Numbered from the stretch's first letter, positions 20,550-32,469 are shown. The stretch is 64,000 nt of DNA from Datnioides undecimradiatus (GCA_008933995.1 WARS01001600.1:744001-808000); one strand, 5' to 3'. Numbers and translations: made by a program. Notes: generated by a model from the sequence alone, not told the origin.

Positions 20550-23500
20550 GTCTCAGGATCCCCAGGGTGCTTCAGGAGGTCTACAGCTTGTTGAGTATCT
20601 CAGTGTTTCTCTCCAGATGAGCCATTAGCCTGGCGAGTCTCCCTGCTGATGAAGAGCTCAGAGTTTCACAAGCACATTAATCACTGCTGCACCGCTGGGA
20701 GGAGAAGCAGGAGGGGGAGGGGGGGGGGGTAAATAAGGATACAACAGGAAAAAGATGGAGTAGAAAGGTGGGAACAGCACGACATAACACAAATGCTCAA
20801 TCAATACAGGCTTTGAAGGCTGGTGCAGATATGTTTGTGGGCTGAATCTTTAAAAGTGAATCTGCTGATGCCATAAATATCGTCGTTTTCACAGGTTTCC
20901 ACGCCGGGCTCGGTGGAGACGCCTCCGAAACGGCGCTCAGACTTTTACAAAACTGTAAAATGAACTGAAAACCAAACAAGGCGGTTTCTAAACTCAGCTT
21001 GGATTTACAAACAAGGCGCCAGTGAAATACCTAACGGGTGGCCTACTGTTAACAAATTGGGACTTACAGAGGAGCCTGTTAATTACACTGCAGGTATGGT
21101 TTTAATTAGCCGGCACGTATTAAAGCCTTTCAGGGAACAGACAGAGAACCAGAGGGCTTGGCCTGTATTTCCTGTAGCCGTGTGCTTAATGGGAATTATT
21201 CATCTGCTGTGGCACCAGATTCGTCTTTAACATCAGTTTTGATTGTCAAAAGGATCCGAATATAGATCCAAGAGCTTCGTTACCGTTCCCTGCTGTATTT
21301 ACATCACAGCCACAGCAGCATTTTATTATTTACACCTGCGTGTCTGCTGTAAAATAAAACCCATCACACAAACATATAAACTGTGTTCCACCCCATGATT
21401 TAATACAACCCAGGCAAACAGATAAATCACTTTAACCTTCTGCTGCTCCATGAACGCGTCAGGGTTTATGTTGGGGTCTTCAGGTAAAGGAGACGGAGCA
21501 GTGATGAAGAGGAGACAGAGAGCTGATGGAACGGAGGTAAGGAGCAAGTGAGGTCGATAAAGAGATGCTCCAAAGGGAGATTCACAGGCGAGAACGACTG
21601 ACAGAGCGAGGGGAACTTAAGAGAGAATAATGCAAGAGCGAGCGAGAGAGTGGGGGGCGTCGTGGCGGTGGTCAGAGACAGGCGGAGGGGAGAGACACAG
21701 GGAGAAAGCGAGGGACTGAAATAGAAAGGCGAGGGAGAAAAAGGCTGCCAGCTATATGTGTTTACCCGGGCTGTAATTGCAGGGGAGAGAAAGCAGAGGA
21801 AATGTCAAGCTGCTGGTGGCAGAGGCACACTGACGCTGAGAGGAAGCAGCCACTGCACTGAGAGCCATCACACACACACACACACACACACAAGCACAAA
21901 ATGCCACCTTGGGCTTCTATTGTCATGGGATATAAACACACCTGGAGGGATGAAGGATGGAGGGATGAAGGATGGAGGATTTCTCCCAGGTCAAACCCTC
22001 TTGTCACGAGCTGATTCAACACGGCTGCCACACCAAACCAGTATAACGCAACGTTTATAGGAGAGAAGTCAGCTCATAATTACCCAGAATGCTCTGCCCT
22101 CGGAACGGGTAGCCATTGAAGGTGAAAGGGTGGGAGTGGTCAGCCATCACTATGGTGAGAGTTTCCTCCTCGCTGGTGAGCTCAAGGCCTTTGGCGATGG
22201 CGTAGTCGAGAGCGACCGTCTCATGGAGCGCCATGTACGCCCGGCCAGCGTGGTGAGCCTGGTCAATACGCCCACCTGACCACAGAGAGAGAGAGAGAGA
22301 AAGGGGGAGGGGCTGAAGAGGAGCAGTGGCCTCTGGCACGGCGAGGCTCTGATCTGGTCCCTCAGCAGCCAGAGAAGGTGCATTTGGGAAGTTTCACAGT
22401 GACAGTTTAATTAAACCACACGGCCCTGATTCATTTCCTCACTTCGTGTTTTAATTGGACCGACTCAGCAAGACAAAGATTTCTTTTACTCAGAGGCAAA
22501 ACGTTTGGAGAGAAGCCAGCGTGATTCTTAGTCCAGGACCAAGAGAACGACCGTCCGGCCTTTTGCGGTCACACAGTCATTAGTTCAGTACGTTAAAGGA
22601 ACACTGTATTAATTAAACACGCTGTTATTTAATAATTATTTAAAAGTCGTTTTACAGGACACCACTTTAGACTTGTGACTTGACTCAAGAGCTGGATAAT
22701 CTCACGGCTCAACCTCAAACCTGACGCAGAGTGAATACGAGTCTCTGTGTTTCGGAGGGAGCCTCTGAGTGAATTAAAAATGCAGCAAATTTCATGTTGC
22801 AGCGTCAGCGGCGACGATTTAGCTCATATAAAATGCATGAAAAATGCATGTTGGAATAAATAAAAAGAGTAATTTGGGGAAAAGGGGACCAGGTTTCTCC
22901 AGCAGAGACCGTGAGCTGGACCCTCTCTCCCCCCGCTGGAGGATGAAACCCATGTTGGTTTCTTTTCTTGTTTAACTTGAGCACACTCTCCTGCTCCTGT
23001 CCCCTCCACCAGCCGTATTGGAAAGTGAAGTAGACTCCAGTTAATAAGTTGTGGTCTCAGTGAGCTGTCAGTGATTGGGTGCACCATATGCCTGCTTCTA
23101 TTTATACATTTGCCTGTTATTTTAAAGTCATTGTGAAGACACTCGGTGGAGTCCCCAGGCGGCTGCCTCAGATTAAAGGAGAGATGGATGAGGAGGGCGG
23201 TGAGGCGGCCGTGTGGAACAGAAACACGTCAGCCAGCGCTCACTGCGGCAAACTCATTGAGCTGTACGCAGAGTCGATGTCAGAGCAGCGGCTCCACTGC
23301 AGGTACACGCTGTTCTGGAGGTTGTTGCCACCCCACATACCGTGACAATCGCCTCAAAACAACTCTCCATCAGCGCTGAAGTACTTACTATATAAATGTA
23401 AATACACAGCGATGTTTTAGCACACCACAACAATGACCCGTGTGGTCCTTTAATTGCCTCTTGGGACCCTTTTGTGATTATAACTGGATCAATAACTCAA

Positions 23501-26500
23501 TTGATCTGCCTGGACCGGTCACATGTGTTTTTCTCTATTTTTAGCAGAGCAGTCACCTCACGGGGGGTTTTCATTATCCATCCTCTGATGGATTAAGTGA
23601 TGGGGAGTGTGTGTGGAAGGGGCTTGAAGCTGTTGTCCTCACCTTCCACTAGCAGGAAGAAGCCTTTAGGGTTTTTCTGGAGGATGCGGATGGCCTTCTC
23701 CGTGGTTTCGATGATGGACGGGTCCATTTTTGGGTCCCGCTCCGCCTCGTAGCGCAGATCGCCTGGTTCAAACAGCGCTGGTGGGAGAGAAGGGCAGATC
23801 CAATAAAAGAGATGCAACAAATGTTTTTTTTTAATGTAAAAATACAGTATCCTCGCTCCATCGGCCCACAGTGGAGGCGCAGCAGAAAGGAAAGTCCCAT
23901 CTTTCTCCTCCTACGACGGCTATTTTCAGCACACAGGAAGTGATAAACCGCAGGGAAACAGCGGAATCCAAATTTCTGCAGCAGCTCAGTCCAGAAACGA
24001 TGAGTGAATCTCTACATCACACACTGAGCGCACTGACACCATGGTGGGCATCCTACTGACACTTCACCTACAGTCATATTTACATAGATATATTACTTTT
24101 TGCCTATTTGTGTAGCTTTTTAGCTATTTAACACAAAATCCCAGCTGCTCGTTAATCATCAAGTGTATTGACTATTGATTTTCATAGTTGTTGCATGCTG
24201 TCTGAGGCGTTATCTGGCAAACTGATTGATGCTGTTGATGCAGGACCCCCACCTGGACTCTGTACGGCAGCTGTCTGCCTGACGGACGTCACACACGAAA
24301 CCACAGTTTGAACCACTTCCTTGTTTATCTTGAATTAATCAGCTCCATCTCTCTTTGTGCACACCCTGAGTGGAGACAGGTGTGCTGGACTTGAAGCGGA
24401 GTCTCATCAGCTGCATCCCATCCTGGGATTAAGACTTCTTAATCCCAGCACACTAATGCAAGTACACTGTCAAAGTAGCTTCCCAACACTGGCTGCACAC
24501 CGAACTGCTCTGCATCCTGGACCCAAGGCTAAGTGAAGCTCTGGGTTTGGTTCATGAAAAACAGGAAAAGCTCGGTTTTAACAAATGATGGTGACTGAGT
24601 TTCATTCATGTCACGTGAGCGCCACACAGGGGCAGGACTCAGATACAGACAGAGGCAGAGTTGGTGCAGTTCAGTGATAATTTAATACAAAAAGACAAAA
24701 GCAAAGAGCTGAAGAGGAGGCAAAATCAAAAACAAGCAAACAAACCCATACGGTACAGAGAAGAGATTAAACCCATAAATCCAGAAAGTACGAGGACACA
24801 CGAGGGTGAGGTCAGAAACACAGAGAGCAGTGAGGAACGGCGAACCAGCCCAGACACAGGATGAATACTGAAATACACCTGAGGCTGAAAACCAATTAAC
24901 TAATGAGACACAGGTGAAACAGAGACCGAGCAGGAAGTGAAGTCCAGTGAAACAAGACGAGGTGAGAGCTCACACATAAAACAGGAAAACAATGAACTTC
25001 TACAGATCAGCTGGTCCCAGGGTCCCTCAGTGTGTGTGTGTGTGTGTGTATTAAATGGGATGGAGCTTGGCAACAGGTTAAAACTACTCTGTGGAGTTGG
25101 TTCATGCTCAAACATCCATTGCTGCTCACTGAAACACACTCTGTGTATCCCAATAAAACGTCTGCGCTGCTGATTTTAATCTTGCATCGTTAACGTTAAA
25201 CCTGCCTCCTCACCGCCTCTGCTGCACTGTAGATTCGTGTGAAACAAAGGGCACTAATACGAGATGAGGAACCTGGCACTCGGTGAGTGAACCAGGGGCA
25301 CTCCAGGCCCACTGCTGTTTGTGCTCTTTAAGGGCCTGATGGGACTGCACTGCCTTCCTGTAACACTCAGCTCGGAGAGCAAAACACACACGGGCAAAGA
25401 GAGATGGAAAGAAAAAACTCACCCATGAGGTAGTCTGTGGTTTCAGGGTCAACGGCGTCGAAATCGGTTTTATTCCACACGTAGCGGGCTACCTGTGTGA
25501 CACACAGGGACGCACACATTCACACAGACGGCGGGAGGGGGACGGCGGGAGGGGGACGGCGCGAGCCTTCGCCCGGCTGTGACTCACAGAGTGAACTTTT
25601 CTTTGCTGCGTGAGTCACGTTCGATTGTGCGCTGTCCTAAAACACTCGTGGTTCGCTCAGCTGACAGTGTTATTGCCAGATTATCTGTGAAACTCTGGAG
25701 TCGATGCTGCATGAAAAGTCAAACTCTGATCCTCCGTAGGTAAGTTCTCCCAGCCTCTCTCCAGTGTGATGTTATTGATTACGGATGTTGTGCTAAATGT
25801 CTTTAAAATGTGATAATTATGTGCAAATAACAATGCAGCGAGGTGATCAAGGTGTTCAATAAGTGAGCGTGGTACGCAGGGATGACACTCTTCAGCAGCT
25901 GCTCTGCTTCTGCAGGGCTGCCATCTTTAAAAGGTCCAACACACACAAGTCTGTGTCCACACTAACACAGTGGAGGTAAACGGTGCAGCCTGATTTCAAT
26001 TTAGTCTCCACACTGTTGTTACTGTGCATAAAGCAGATGCATGGATGACACTTCCTGTCCTCAGACCTTAATGCAGTTTTTATTTTTCTCTTTGGTGCAC
26101 GATAGTTCCCATACGGGCTGTCAGCGAGGTGGCAACAGAGCGTCAGGACCGTGAGCCGCTGCTCTCTGATCCTGCTGCTCTGTGTTGTCTCTGCTGCCAG
26201 GTGAAGTGTCCTTGAGCGAGATACGGGACCCCAAATCGTGTGAATGTGTATAAATAGCTTAATTTCCTCTCTGATGAGCCGTTGGCCATCTGCCATCGGT
26301 GTGTGTGAATGGGTGGGTGCTGACGCGCAGCGGAAAGCGCTTTGAGTGGATTGGAAGACCAACAGGACATTTAATGTTGACGGGTCGCTGAGTCTTGAGT
26401 TTGTCTCACACGAACACATCAACCAGAGGCTACTGATCTGATGGACACCAGCAGGTCCAGAGAAACCGGATTTGCAGAGATGGTAAAAGGCGTATCCAGC

Positions 26501-29465
26501 GCTCTTGCAGCAAACCTCAGCAACTAAAAACTGAAACTATCTGCTTCTATTAACAATATTCACATTATTAGTATTAGATTACATGATTAGGTTCATAGAA
26601 AGCTCTTTTAGGTTAAATTGTCTTTGTTACAGCTGCCGACGTGGAGTCAAAGGTAACATTTTACAGTCAGAGACACAATATTTGGACTTGTTACCAAGAG
26701 TCACATAAGGAACGACTGAGAAACTGTTCGTTAAACATTATTAATGAGAAACTTCTCAACTGTTTTAATAGAGAGGCTAATGATTAGTTAACGTTTGATT
26801 AGAAACGAAACGATTTGTTGTGTTGATGTGTGTATGAGACTCCTCCTGCAGCTGTGTTACCTTTCCCAGTTTCATGCTCTGCCACTCATCTATGAGGTTA
26901 CGTCCGTCTCTTCTTTTACCCCTGGAGGAGTAATCCACGGGGTACTCTGGGTCCTTGGTGCCCCTCGGGGTCATGTACTTCCTACCTCCACCAATGATCA
27001 CCTGTAAACACGCACACGCAGGCACAAACACACACATTTAAAAGTTGTTTAATCACTTAATAACAGAATACGATTGTTGCCGATGATCTGAGTCGTGCAG
27101 AGCCTTCGTTACATCGATGTCGGTGTTTTTCAGGAGCTGCGAGGCGATGTCGGTGCAGCCGTCCTTCTTGGCTGCATCGGGCATGTCAGCATCACTGTAC
27201 CACTTCCTGCTGGCGCTGTGGGCGTAGCTGCTTGCAGGGGTGGCGTGTTGCACCCGGGTGGTTGTTACGATGCCGACAGACTTGCCTGCAGGATCAGATG
27301 CGTGGCGTGATCAATGTGTACTACGTGAGCACACACACACGCACGTGCATTTGTGTAACAGGTGCACAACTTTCAGGCTAAACTTTCAGCAGCAGTGCGA
27401 CGGTTCAGCCATTCGCCAGCAACTTTGTCAACATCCCTGCAGATTCTGTATATAATGATTATGTTGAGGTGTGGGGAAGTAAATAAACGTGTCCTTTTAA
27501 CCACCGTGTTGCAGAGAAGCGCTCTTTAAATCCCCCTTTAAGCCCCGCAGTGGCAGCATAAAACAGAAGCCGTGGCAAAAAGCACCCCAGGGACACTGAG
27601 ATGAATGGGCTGCAAGCAACGTACAGACTGCAGCGGTTTACACTGCGGTTCTATTATCTTCCTTCAGACATCCAAAAACAAGCAATATGAGAGATGCAAT
27701 AATCAAATAAAACAGAAAATAGAAACATAGCTCAAAGAGAAACCCTTTCTCCAAACCGTGCACTACACTGTTTATCTGTGTGTCCCACCAATCACAAGTG
27801 TTCTTCTGTTTCAGGACTAAGGACAATTACAGTAAATTCTTCTAATATAAACAGCACACACATTTGGAATCTGCAGCACTACAGCAAAGACAGTATTCAG
27901 CTGATTCCATTTGAGACTTTATGTCTGCAGACAGAGGAGCAGATTTAAGGAACAGTCAAAGACATAAAAACACTGAAACTGCTGTTTTTCTGCAGATCAT
28001 CCTGTGACACGTCAGACACAACAGCACGCGGTCCAGGCCTGCAGGCTGGGAACAGCTCTTTAATGTGTTTCCTTTCTATAACATAAAGGTGAAACCATGC
28101 GAGGACTTTCCTGCGAGGATCGTTTCTGAAATGTGTTTTTAAGACGTCCTTGCTCTATGTAACGCGCCCACGCACAATTCAAACACCTGAGTGTCAGTGT
28201 CCAGTGCTGTGCCGGGGTCAGGGCCACGCCGCGCTGTGTGTGTGTGTGTGCTATGAGATATTTATGGCTGTTGATAACACAGAAACATGATAAGAGTCAA
28301 GGCGCTTCCCAGCGCAGCACATTACCCCGCAGAGCGACCCGAGGCCGCGGGCTGCTGATGCCTCCAGCTCCCCGGTGGCCTCTGTAATACGGCTCTGATG
28401 CAGCACTGCGGCTCACAGCAGAGCACTCGGCTGTAAAATCAGGTTTTGCAGGGGCTGTATAAGACCCGAGGGATTTTCTTTTGTCGGGAGCCAGAACTGA
28501 AGTGTGACACGGCAGGGCTGTGTCAGGTCTCTGTCTGCTCCCCGACAAAGACTCACACAATCCCATTTGTTGCTTCAATCACAGCTCCGCTCGAAGACAT
28601 CCTGCATCATTATCGTCTGTACAGCAATGAAGTATATTTGATCATGTGAGTCATTTTACATGTGCAGAACCTTACTTGTTGTATTAGTTTGGGATTTAAA
28701 GTAGCATTGAGGGCTGTCAGGCTGTTAGTTAAGGAAAAACTGACTTAATCGTTCCTTTAAACCTCTTTTATGCACATACATATTATCTTCTGTCATGTAA
28801 ACATTATAATAATGTTGTTGCCTGTTATTATTTACCATTATCTTTTGTTTTGACTTGAGTCTGAGTAGTGTCCAACTGCTATCTCTTATGTATGAATATG
28901 AAGCACGCTGATTACACTTCAAAACCAAAGGTAGCTTACGTTAAGTGTGTGCGTGTGTTCATGGAAAAGGCTGGCCCTGGAGACACTCCGCTGTGCAGGA
29001 GGCAGTTAGAGCAGTTTGCCTGGTGTCTGTCTGTGCACAGATTATGCAGTGTAACGTATAATGTGGTACTTTCATTAAGGCTTTGTTCAGCTGTAACAGT
29101 GCTGTGGAAACAGTAAAATCTCTAATAAAGAAATAGTGAAACAGAACTTCCTGTTTCAGCAACATTTAAGTAACATCTGTAATACAAGAACCCAGACCAA
29201 CACTGGACCTTTCTTTGTTCCAAGCACCACACACTTGCACTCGTGCACTCTGTGGGCTGCACGCTGCACCGTGGTGGGCTTACCCGCATCTTTGGCCCAC
29301 TTCAGGATGGACGTGACTTCGTTGCCCTTCTGAGACTTGCAGACTCCGTTGCGAGCCGCCGCGCTCACTCCGATGGTGTTCAGGTTGGTCTTCACTCCGC
29401 ACAGATACGCTGTGGCTGTGGCTGCGCTGTCTGCGATCTGGAAGTCCACGCTGTAGGTCTGCGCA

Positions 29466-29510
<45 letters not shown>

Positions 29511-30170
29511 GAGCCTGACTAAAATACACCCACGTACTTTAATTATCTTAATTACCTGCGTGGAAGTGTGGGAAAAAAGCAAGAAGGCATGAAACAATGA
29601 GACGCATTAATACGCTCTGAATGGATCTGCAACCTGTGGTGTATAACGAGCCATAAGAATAACACGGTTCATTGTGTCAGTTAGTATACGTGTACATATA
29701 TGCAGGATGTGCAGAATATGACAGGAGGGTAAACTGAGACAGAGATGATGTGTAACAATAAATATGCTGAAATTCATTTATATGACTGATTGACAGTCAC
29801 TATATACATATAATAAATAAGTGCGCGTGGTGGAACTGAGTCACATCACATCAAATGATTCCTATATGAATATGAGGATGATAGTTAGCTGCTACTCTGC
29901 CATGTTTTCCACTCTGTAGTAGAGTTTTACTCCATTTCGGCCTGGACTCACTCAAACTAACTAACTAACTGCACAGATCATAAACTATCTTTTTTGCTAT
30001 ATGAATAAAATTGACTTGACAATTGGAGAAATCTGTGAGAGCACCCGCGGGTGACTGGCACAGCAAAACTGCAGTTGGTTACTCAACTGGATTATGAGCG
30101 GTTATGAATGCAGTGCATTTATATATTTGTGTGCAAGTATCTGTATATCTGTCCATTCAACTGTGTGTGT

Positions 30171-30219
<49 letters not shown>

Positions 30220-32385
30220 TACCTTAGCTAGTCCCACGCTAGGGAAGGTGTCCATGGTCATCACGGTCTCCTCTCCGGTCTGGTTCTGCAGCTGTCCCTT
30301 GAGGATCCGAGCTGCTGTGTAAGTTGTGATTCCCATACCTGATGCACACACACACACACACACACACACACACCATCTCTTCACATTCTCAATAAACTCA
30401 TAATCTCATCTACTTTTATTGAAAAGTCTCTCAGTGTGTGCGTGTGTGTGCGTGTGTGTGGTGCTCTCTCTCTCTGCGCCTCATCCTCGTGTATAACCCA
30501 CCGTCTCCAAGGAAAAACAGGATGTTTTTGGCCACATTGGTGTTGAGCTTCCTGCTCAGCACCGAGTGCAGAGACTTCTTGGCCTGTGACCTCCAGAACT
30601 CCGGGTTCTCCTCCTCAACTGTGGACAGTCAGAGAGAAACGTCCGGTGTTATTGTTGTAACTTATGGTTACTAATATGCTGTTTCAATAAGGTTTGTATG
30701 TTTTAAAGTGTAAGTACCTGTTGTTAGTTACTGAAAATTAGTATTTAGATACATATCTATCAAATGACTCCATATAAATGTTATTAGTTACGACTCATGT
30801 ACCCATTCTCTGGCGTTTATAGCTGCTAATACCTCCGACCACCAGAGGGCAGCAACATCTAGCATCCCTGCCGCTGAACTGCACTTGCATTGTCTTGGTT
30901 AGACAGTTTGATCAGCAATAAGAAGACAAATGACACTGGATAGATGTGTTAGCAAAGCTCTGCTACAGTAGATATCAATAATTATATTTAATGGACCCAA
31001 CTTTCTTCACTTTATATTAGAAATATTAAGATGAAATGCAAGCTCACATTGTCTGCACTGCCCTGTAGCAATGTTTTACACTATATGCATATCTCGTGAT
31101 TCATATTTAGTTAATTATATCACTGTCTTTTATATCTATAGCTGGACGTGAAGCTGCATATATGCACATATATACATACATTTATCATATACGCAGATGA
31201 TACAGAGAGTGGTTCTGTGCATACTGCAGAGATCAGTGTGAGTGGGAGTAAAACCCGCTCGGCTGCTCTTTGCTCGGGCCTTTTGGGACTTGAATGTGTG
31301 TGCATTAGCATGTTTGTTTGCAGCTGTCGTACCTCACTCACATGCCCTCTTATCTGCTGCAGCACATCTCTCTGTGCTGTAGCGGGTAGTTTGATACAGT
31401 AGTCCAGTAACAAGCAGTAAATGCTGATAGCAGCCAGTTGCACAACTCCACAAGTACTAAGTGCGCTGATCTGAAAAGTTTGGAACCCCTCAACCCCGAG
31501 CGGAAGGAAAAGTGTACAAAATGACTGTAAAGGATGAAAGGAGAGGTGGAAGCTGAGGAACCATTAAAGCGGGAAAAGGTGGGCTGAGAGGAGGGTGAAG
31601 CAGAGCACAAAGTGAGAGAAGAAAGCGAGCCCTGAATGGGTGGTGATTAGTTTTAAAACACAGAGAAATAGAACAGAAGTCTGACTCCAGGGCAGGCTGA
31701 GGTGAGGATCATACATCACGCTCAACATTTTCAGGCCTCTGCGATCTGCGAGGAAAAGTCCGCCGCTCCGAGTTTAAGAGAAGGAGGAAAAACTGGGAAA
31801 GGTTACGCTTTCTAAAGAAAATGTGTGTGTGATTTAGCCTTTCGCTGCTGACCGAACGGCCTGAATAATAAAACAGCCGAAGTTGCTGAGGTGGCAGCTG
31901 AAATGAAAACGCTGAAAGGAGTTTAAAAGCAAATTTGTCAGCTGAAGTGTTCTGTACGCACCCAGGGAGCCGCAGAGCGTGAAACGTGAGCTCAGATTAT
32001 GCAAAAACTATAAAAAGTCTGAAATAATTGAACTTATGTGATAAAGGACAATGAGCGGGTAATGGTTCAAAGTTGGAATGAAGTTTCCGGGTTAAAATAT
32101 GAATGAGTGTGAAGAGTTTGAAGAGGAGGTTTAATGATGGCTGAAGCACGCAAAGCTGCAAAAAAGGTTAAATGAGAGTTGAACATTTCAAAAACAATGA
32201 ACGGTAACAACTGAAGATAAGTGCTGATCCTGGATGAGCTGAGCATTTCTGAGTTGGACTCAAGTTAACCCGAGTTATAGCGTCTCACAGAACAGCAGAA
32301 ACAAGTCGAAGTTACCTTTGGCTCTGGACGATCCAACTGCAAGCAGCAGAGAGAGAACCAAGATGGAGACTCTTGTCAACTCCAT
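19112..32385 (-). CDS. alpi: intestinal-type alkaline phosphatase, complete 11-exon gene
   Basis: Eleven exons join in phase to 1608 nt, giving 535 aa plus stop. The enzyme hydrolyses phosphomonoesters at alkaline pH on the outer cell surface. A hydrophobic signal peptide (about residues 1-18) starts the protein. Asp62 (FFLGDG) is a Mg/Zn ligand, Ser112 ([13 protein letters not shown]) is the nucleophile, and His173 and Thr175 lie in TRVQHATP. Other active-site residues are Glu332, Asp337 and His341 ([11 protein letters not shown]), Asp378-His379 (ADHSH) and His450 (THSGEDVAV). The C-terminal hydrophobic tail after NNGAAAARG is a GPI-anchor signal. [15 protein letters not shown] and the IGGGRKYM...DPEYP block favour the intestinal/placental group over tissue-nonspecific alpl. 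Which teleost paralog it is (alpi.1, alpi.2 or alp3) is unresolved. Gln338 and Ala342 depart from the usual GRIDHGHHEG. The reading frame is intact throughout. Confidence 0.93.
20329..20445 (-). CDS. alpi: alpi exon 10
   Basis: 117 bp encoding [38 protein letters not shown]. Acceptor attctgcag, donor ACGA|gtaaga. Confidence 0.9.
20510..20542. repeat. (CA)n microsatellite
   Basis: About 16 CA units in alpi intron 9. Confidence 0.95.
21869..21892. repeat. (CA)n microsatellite
   Basis: About 12 CA units in alpi intron 9. Confidence 0.9.
21944..21980. repeat. 13-bp tandem repeat, nearly three copies
   Basis: Copies of ggagggatgaagg occur head to tail in alpi intron 9. Confidence 0.8.
22084..22275 (-). 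CDS. alpi: alpi exon 9
   Basis: 192 bp encoding [20 protein letters not shown]..., [18 protein letters not shown] and FRGQSILG. It contains zinc ligands Asp337, His341, Asp378 and His379. Confidence 0.92.
23643..23777 (-). CDS. alpi: alpi exon 8
   Basis: 135 bp encoding [20 protein letters not shown]... to [12 protein letters not shown], ending at metal ligand Glu332. Acceptor cccaccag, donor GAAG|gtgagg. Confidence 0.92.
24600..25000. mobile_element. dispersed teleost repeat remnant in alpi intron 7
   Basis: Segments such as ggggcaggactcagatacag, gaggcaaaatcaaaaacaag, agtacgaggacacacgaggg and taatgagacacaggtgaaac match, from memory, a repeat family very common in percomorph genomes. No ORF is present. 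The superfamily is not assigned. Confidence 0.5.
25423..25492 (-). CDS. alpi: alpi exon 7
   Basis: 70 bp encoding [20 protein letters not shown] and YLM. Donor ATGG|gtgag. It carries a possible N-glycosylation site (NKT). Confidence 0.88.
25525..25563. repeat. 15-bp GC-rich tandem repeat
   Basis: Units of gacggcgggaggggg are repeated between two and three times, close to alpi exon 7. Confidence 0.8.
26180..26365. mobile_element. degraded dispersed teleost repeat in alpi intron 6
   Basis: gaagtgtccttgagcgagat, gtgtgaatgtgtataaatag, catctgccatcggtgtgtgt and agcgctttgagtgga occur in the order seen in a very common non-autonomous teleost repeat. Several substitutions show it is old. Confidence 0.7.
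26861..27001 (-). CDS. alpi: alpi exon 6
   Basis: 141 bp, phase 0-0, encoding [20 protein letters not shown]... to MKLGK. Acceptor tgtttacag, donor AAAG|gtaaca. Confidence 0.92.
27113..27285 (-). CDS. alpi: alpi exon 5
   Basis: 173 bp encoding [20 protein letters not shown]..., WYSDADMP and [13 protein letters not shown]. Acceptor cctgcag, donor GAT|gtaacg. Confidence 0.92.
29284..29458 (-). CDS. alpi: alpi exon 4 (nucleophile serine)
   Basis: 175 bp encoding [20 protein letters not shown] and on to KWAKDAG, with catalytic Ser112. The acceptor gcgctgcgcag is preceded by a 40-bp (TG)n run instead of a pyrimidine tract. Confidence 0.92.
29469..29508. repeat. (CA)n microsatellite next to alpi exon 4
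   Basis: About 20 CA units starting 10 bp from the exon 4 acceptor. On the transcribed strand it reads (TG)n. Confidence 0.95.
30162..30216. repeat. (GT)n microsatellite next to alpi exon 3 donor
   Basis: About 27 GT units with one TC interruption. On the transcribed strand it is (CA)n starting about 7 nt inside intron 3. Confidence 0.95.
30223..30338 (-). CDS. alpi: alpi exon 3
   Basis: 116 bp encoding [15 protein letters not shown]... to VGLAK. Both flanks are dinucleotide repeats: the donor gtacgcgc runs straight into (CA)n, and the acceptor catcag follows (TG)n. Confidence 0.9.
30345..30373. repeat. (CA)n microsatellite next to alpi exon 3 acceptor
   Basis: About 14 CA units. On the transcribed strand it is (TG)n ending 5 nt before the acceptor AG. 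Confidence 0.95.
30502..30618 (-). CDS. alpi: alpi exon 2
   Basis: 117 bp, acceptor tgtccacag, donor GACG|gtgggt. Encodes [15 protein letters not shown]... to NILFFLGDG with the metal ligand Asp62. Confidence 0.9.
30619..32315. other. alpi intron 1
   Basis: No exon. It contains a CTCF-like motif at 30837-30852. A purine-rich segment at 31.8-32.2 kb may be a further repeat remnant, but I cannot support that firmly. Confidence 0.5.
32316..32385 (-). CDS. alpi: alpi exon 1 (signal peptide)
   Basis: ATG at 32385 in good context (gcggccATGG), encoding [20 protein letters not shown] and RAK. Donor CAAAG|gtaac, phase 1 out. Confidence 0.9.
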
Positions 32386-32469
32386 GGCCGCGCTCAGGCT
32401 GGTGAAGCGCTCCTCTGAACCTTGGCGGGGATCAGCTCCTCGACTGAAGTCGCGCTCGTCTCCAGACGC

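Larger units (their letters stand above)
19414..22083. other. alpi introns 9-10 region
   Basis: Apart from exon 10, there is no coding signal. Intronic DNA holds a (CA)n tract at 20510-20542, a poly-G run at 20717-20729 and a 13-bp tandem repeat near 21944-21980. Confidence 0.6.

Noticed and set aside
19112..32385. Assignment of the phosphatase as tissue-nonspecific alpl
   Set aside because: [15 protein letters not shown], the DPEYP block and the TSEEETLT form fit the intestinal/placental group better. Only a few positions, such as KLNTNVAKN and HATP, look alpl-like.
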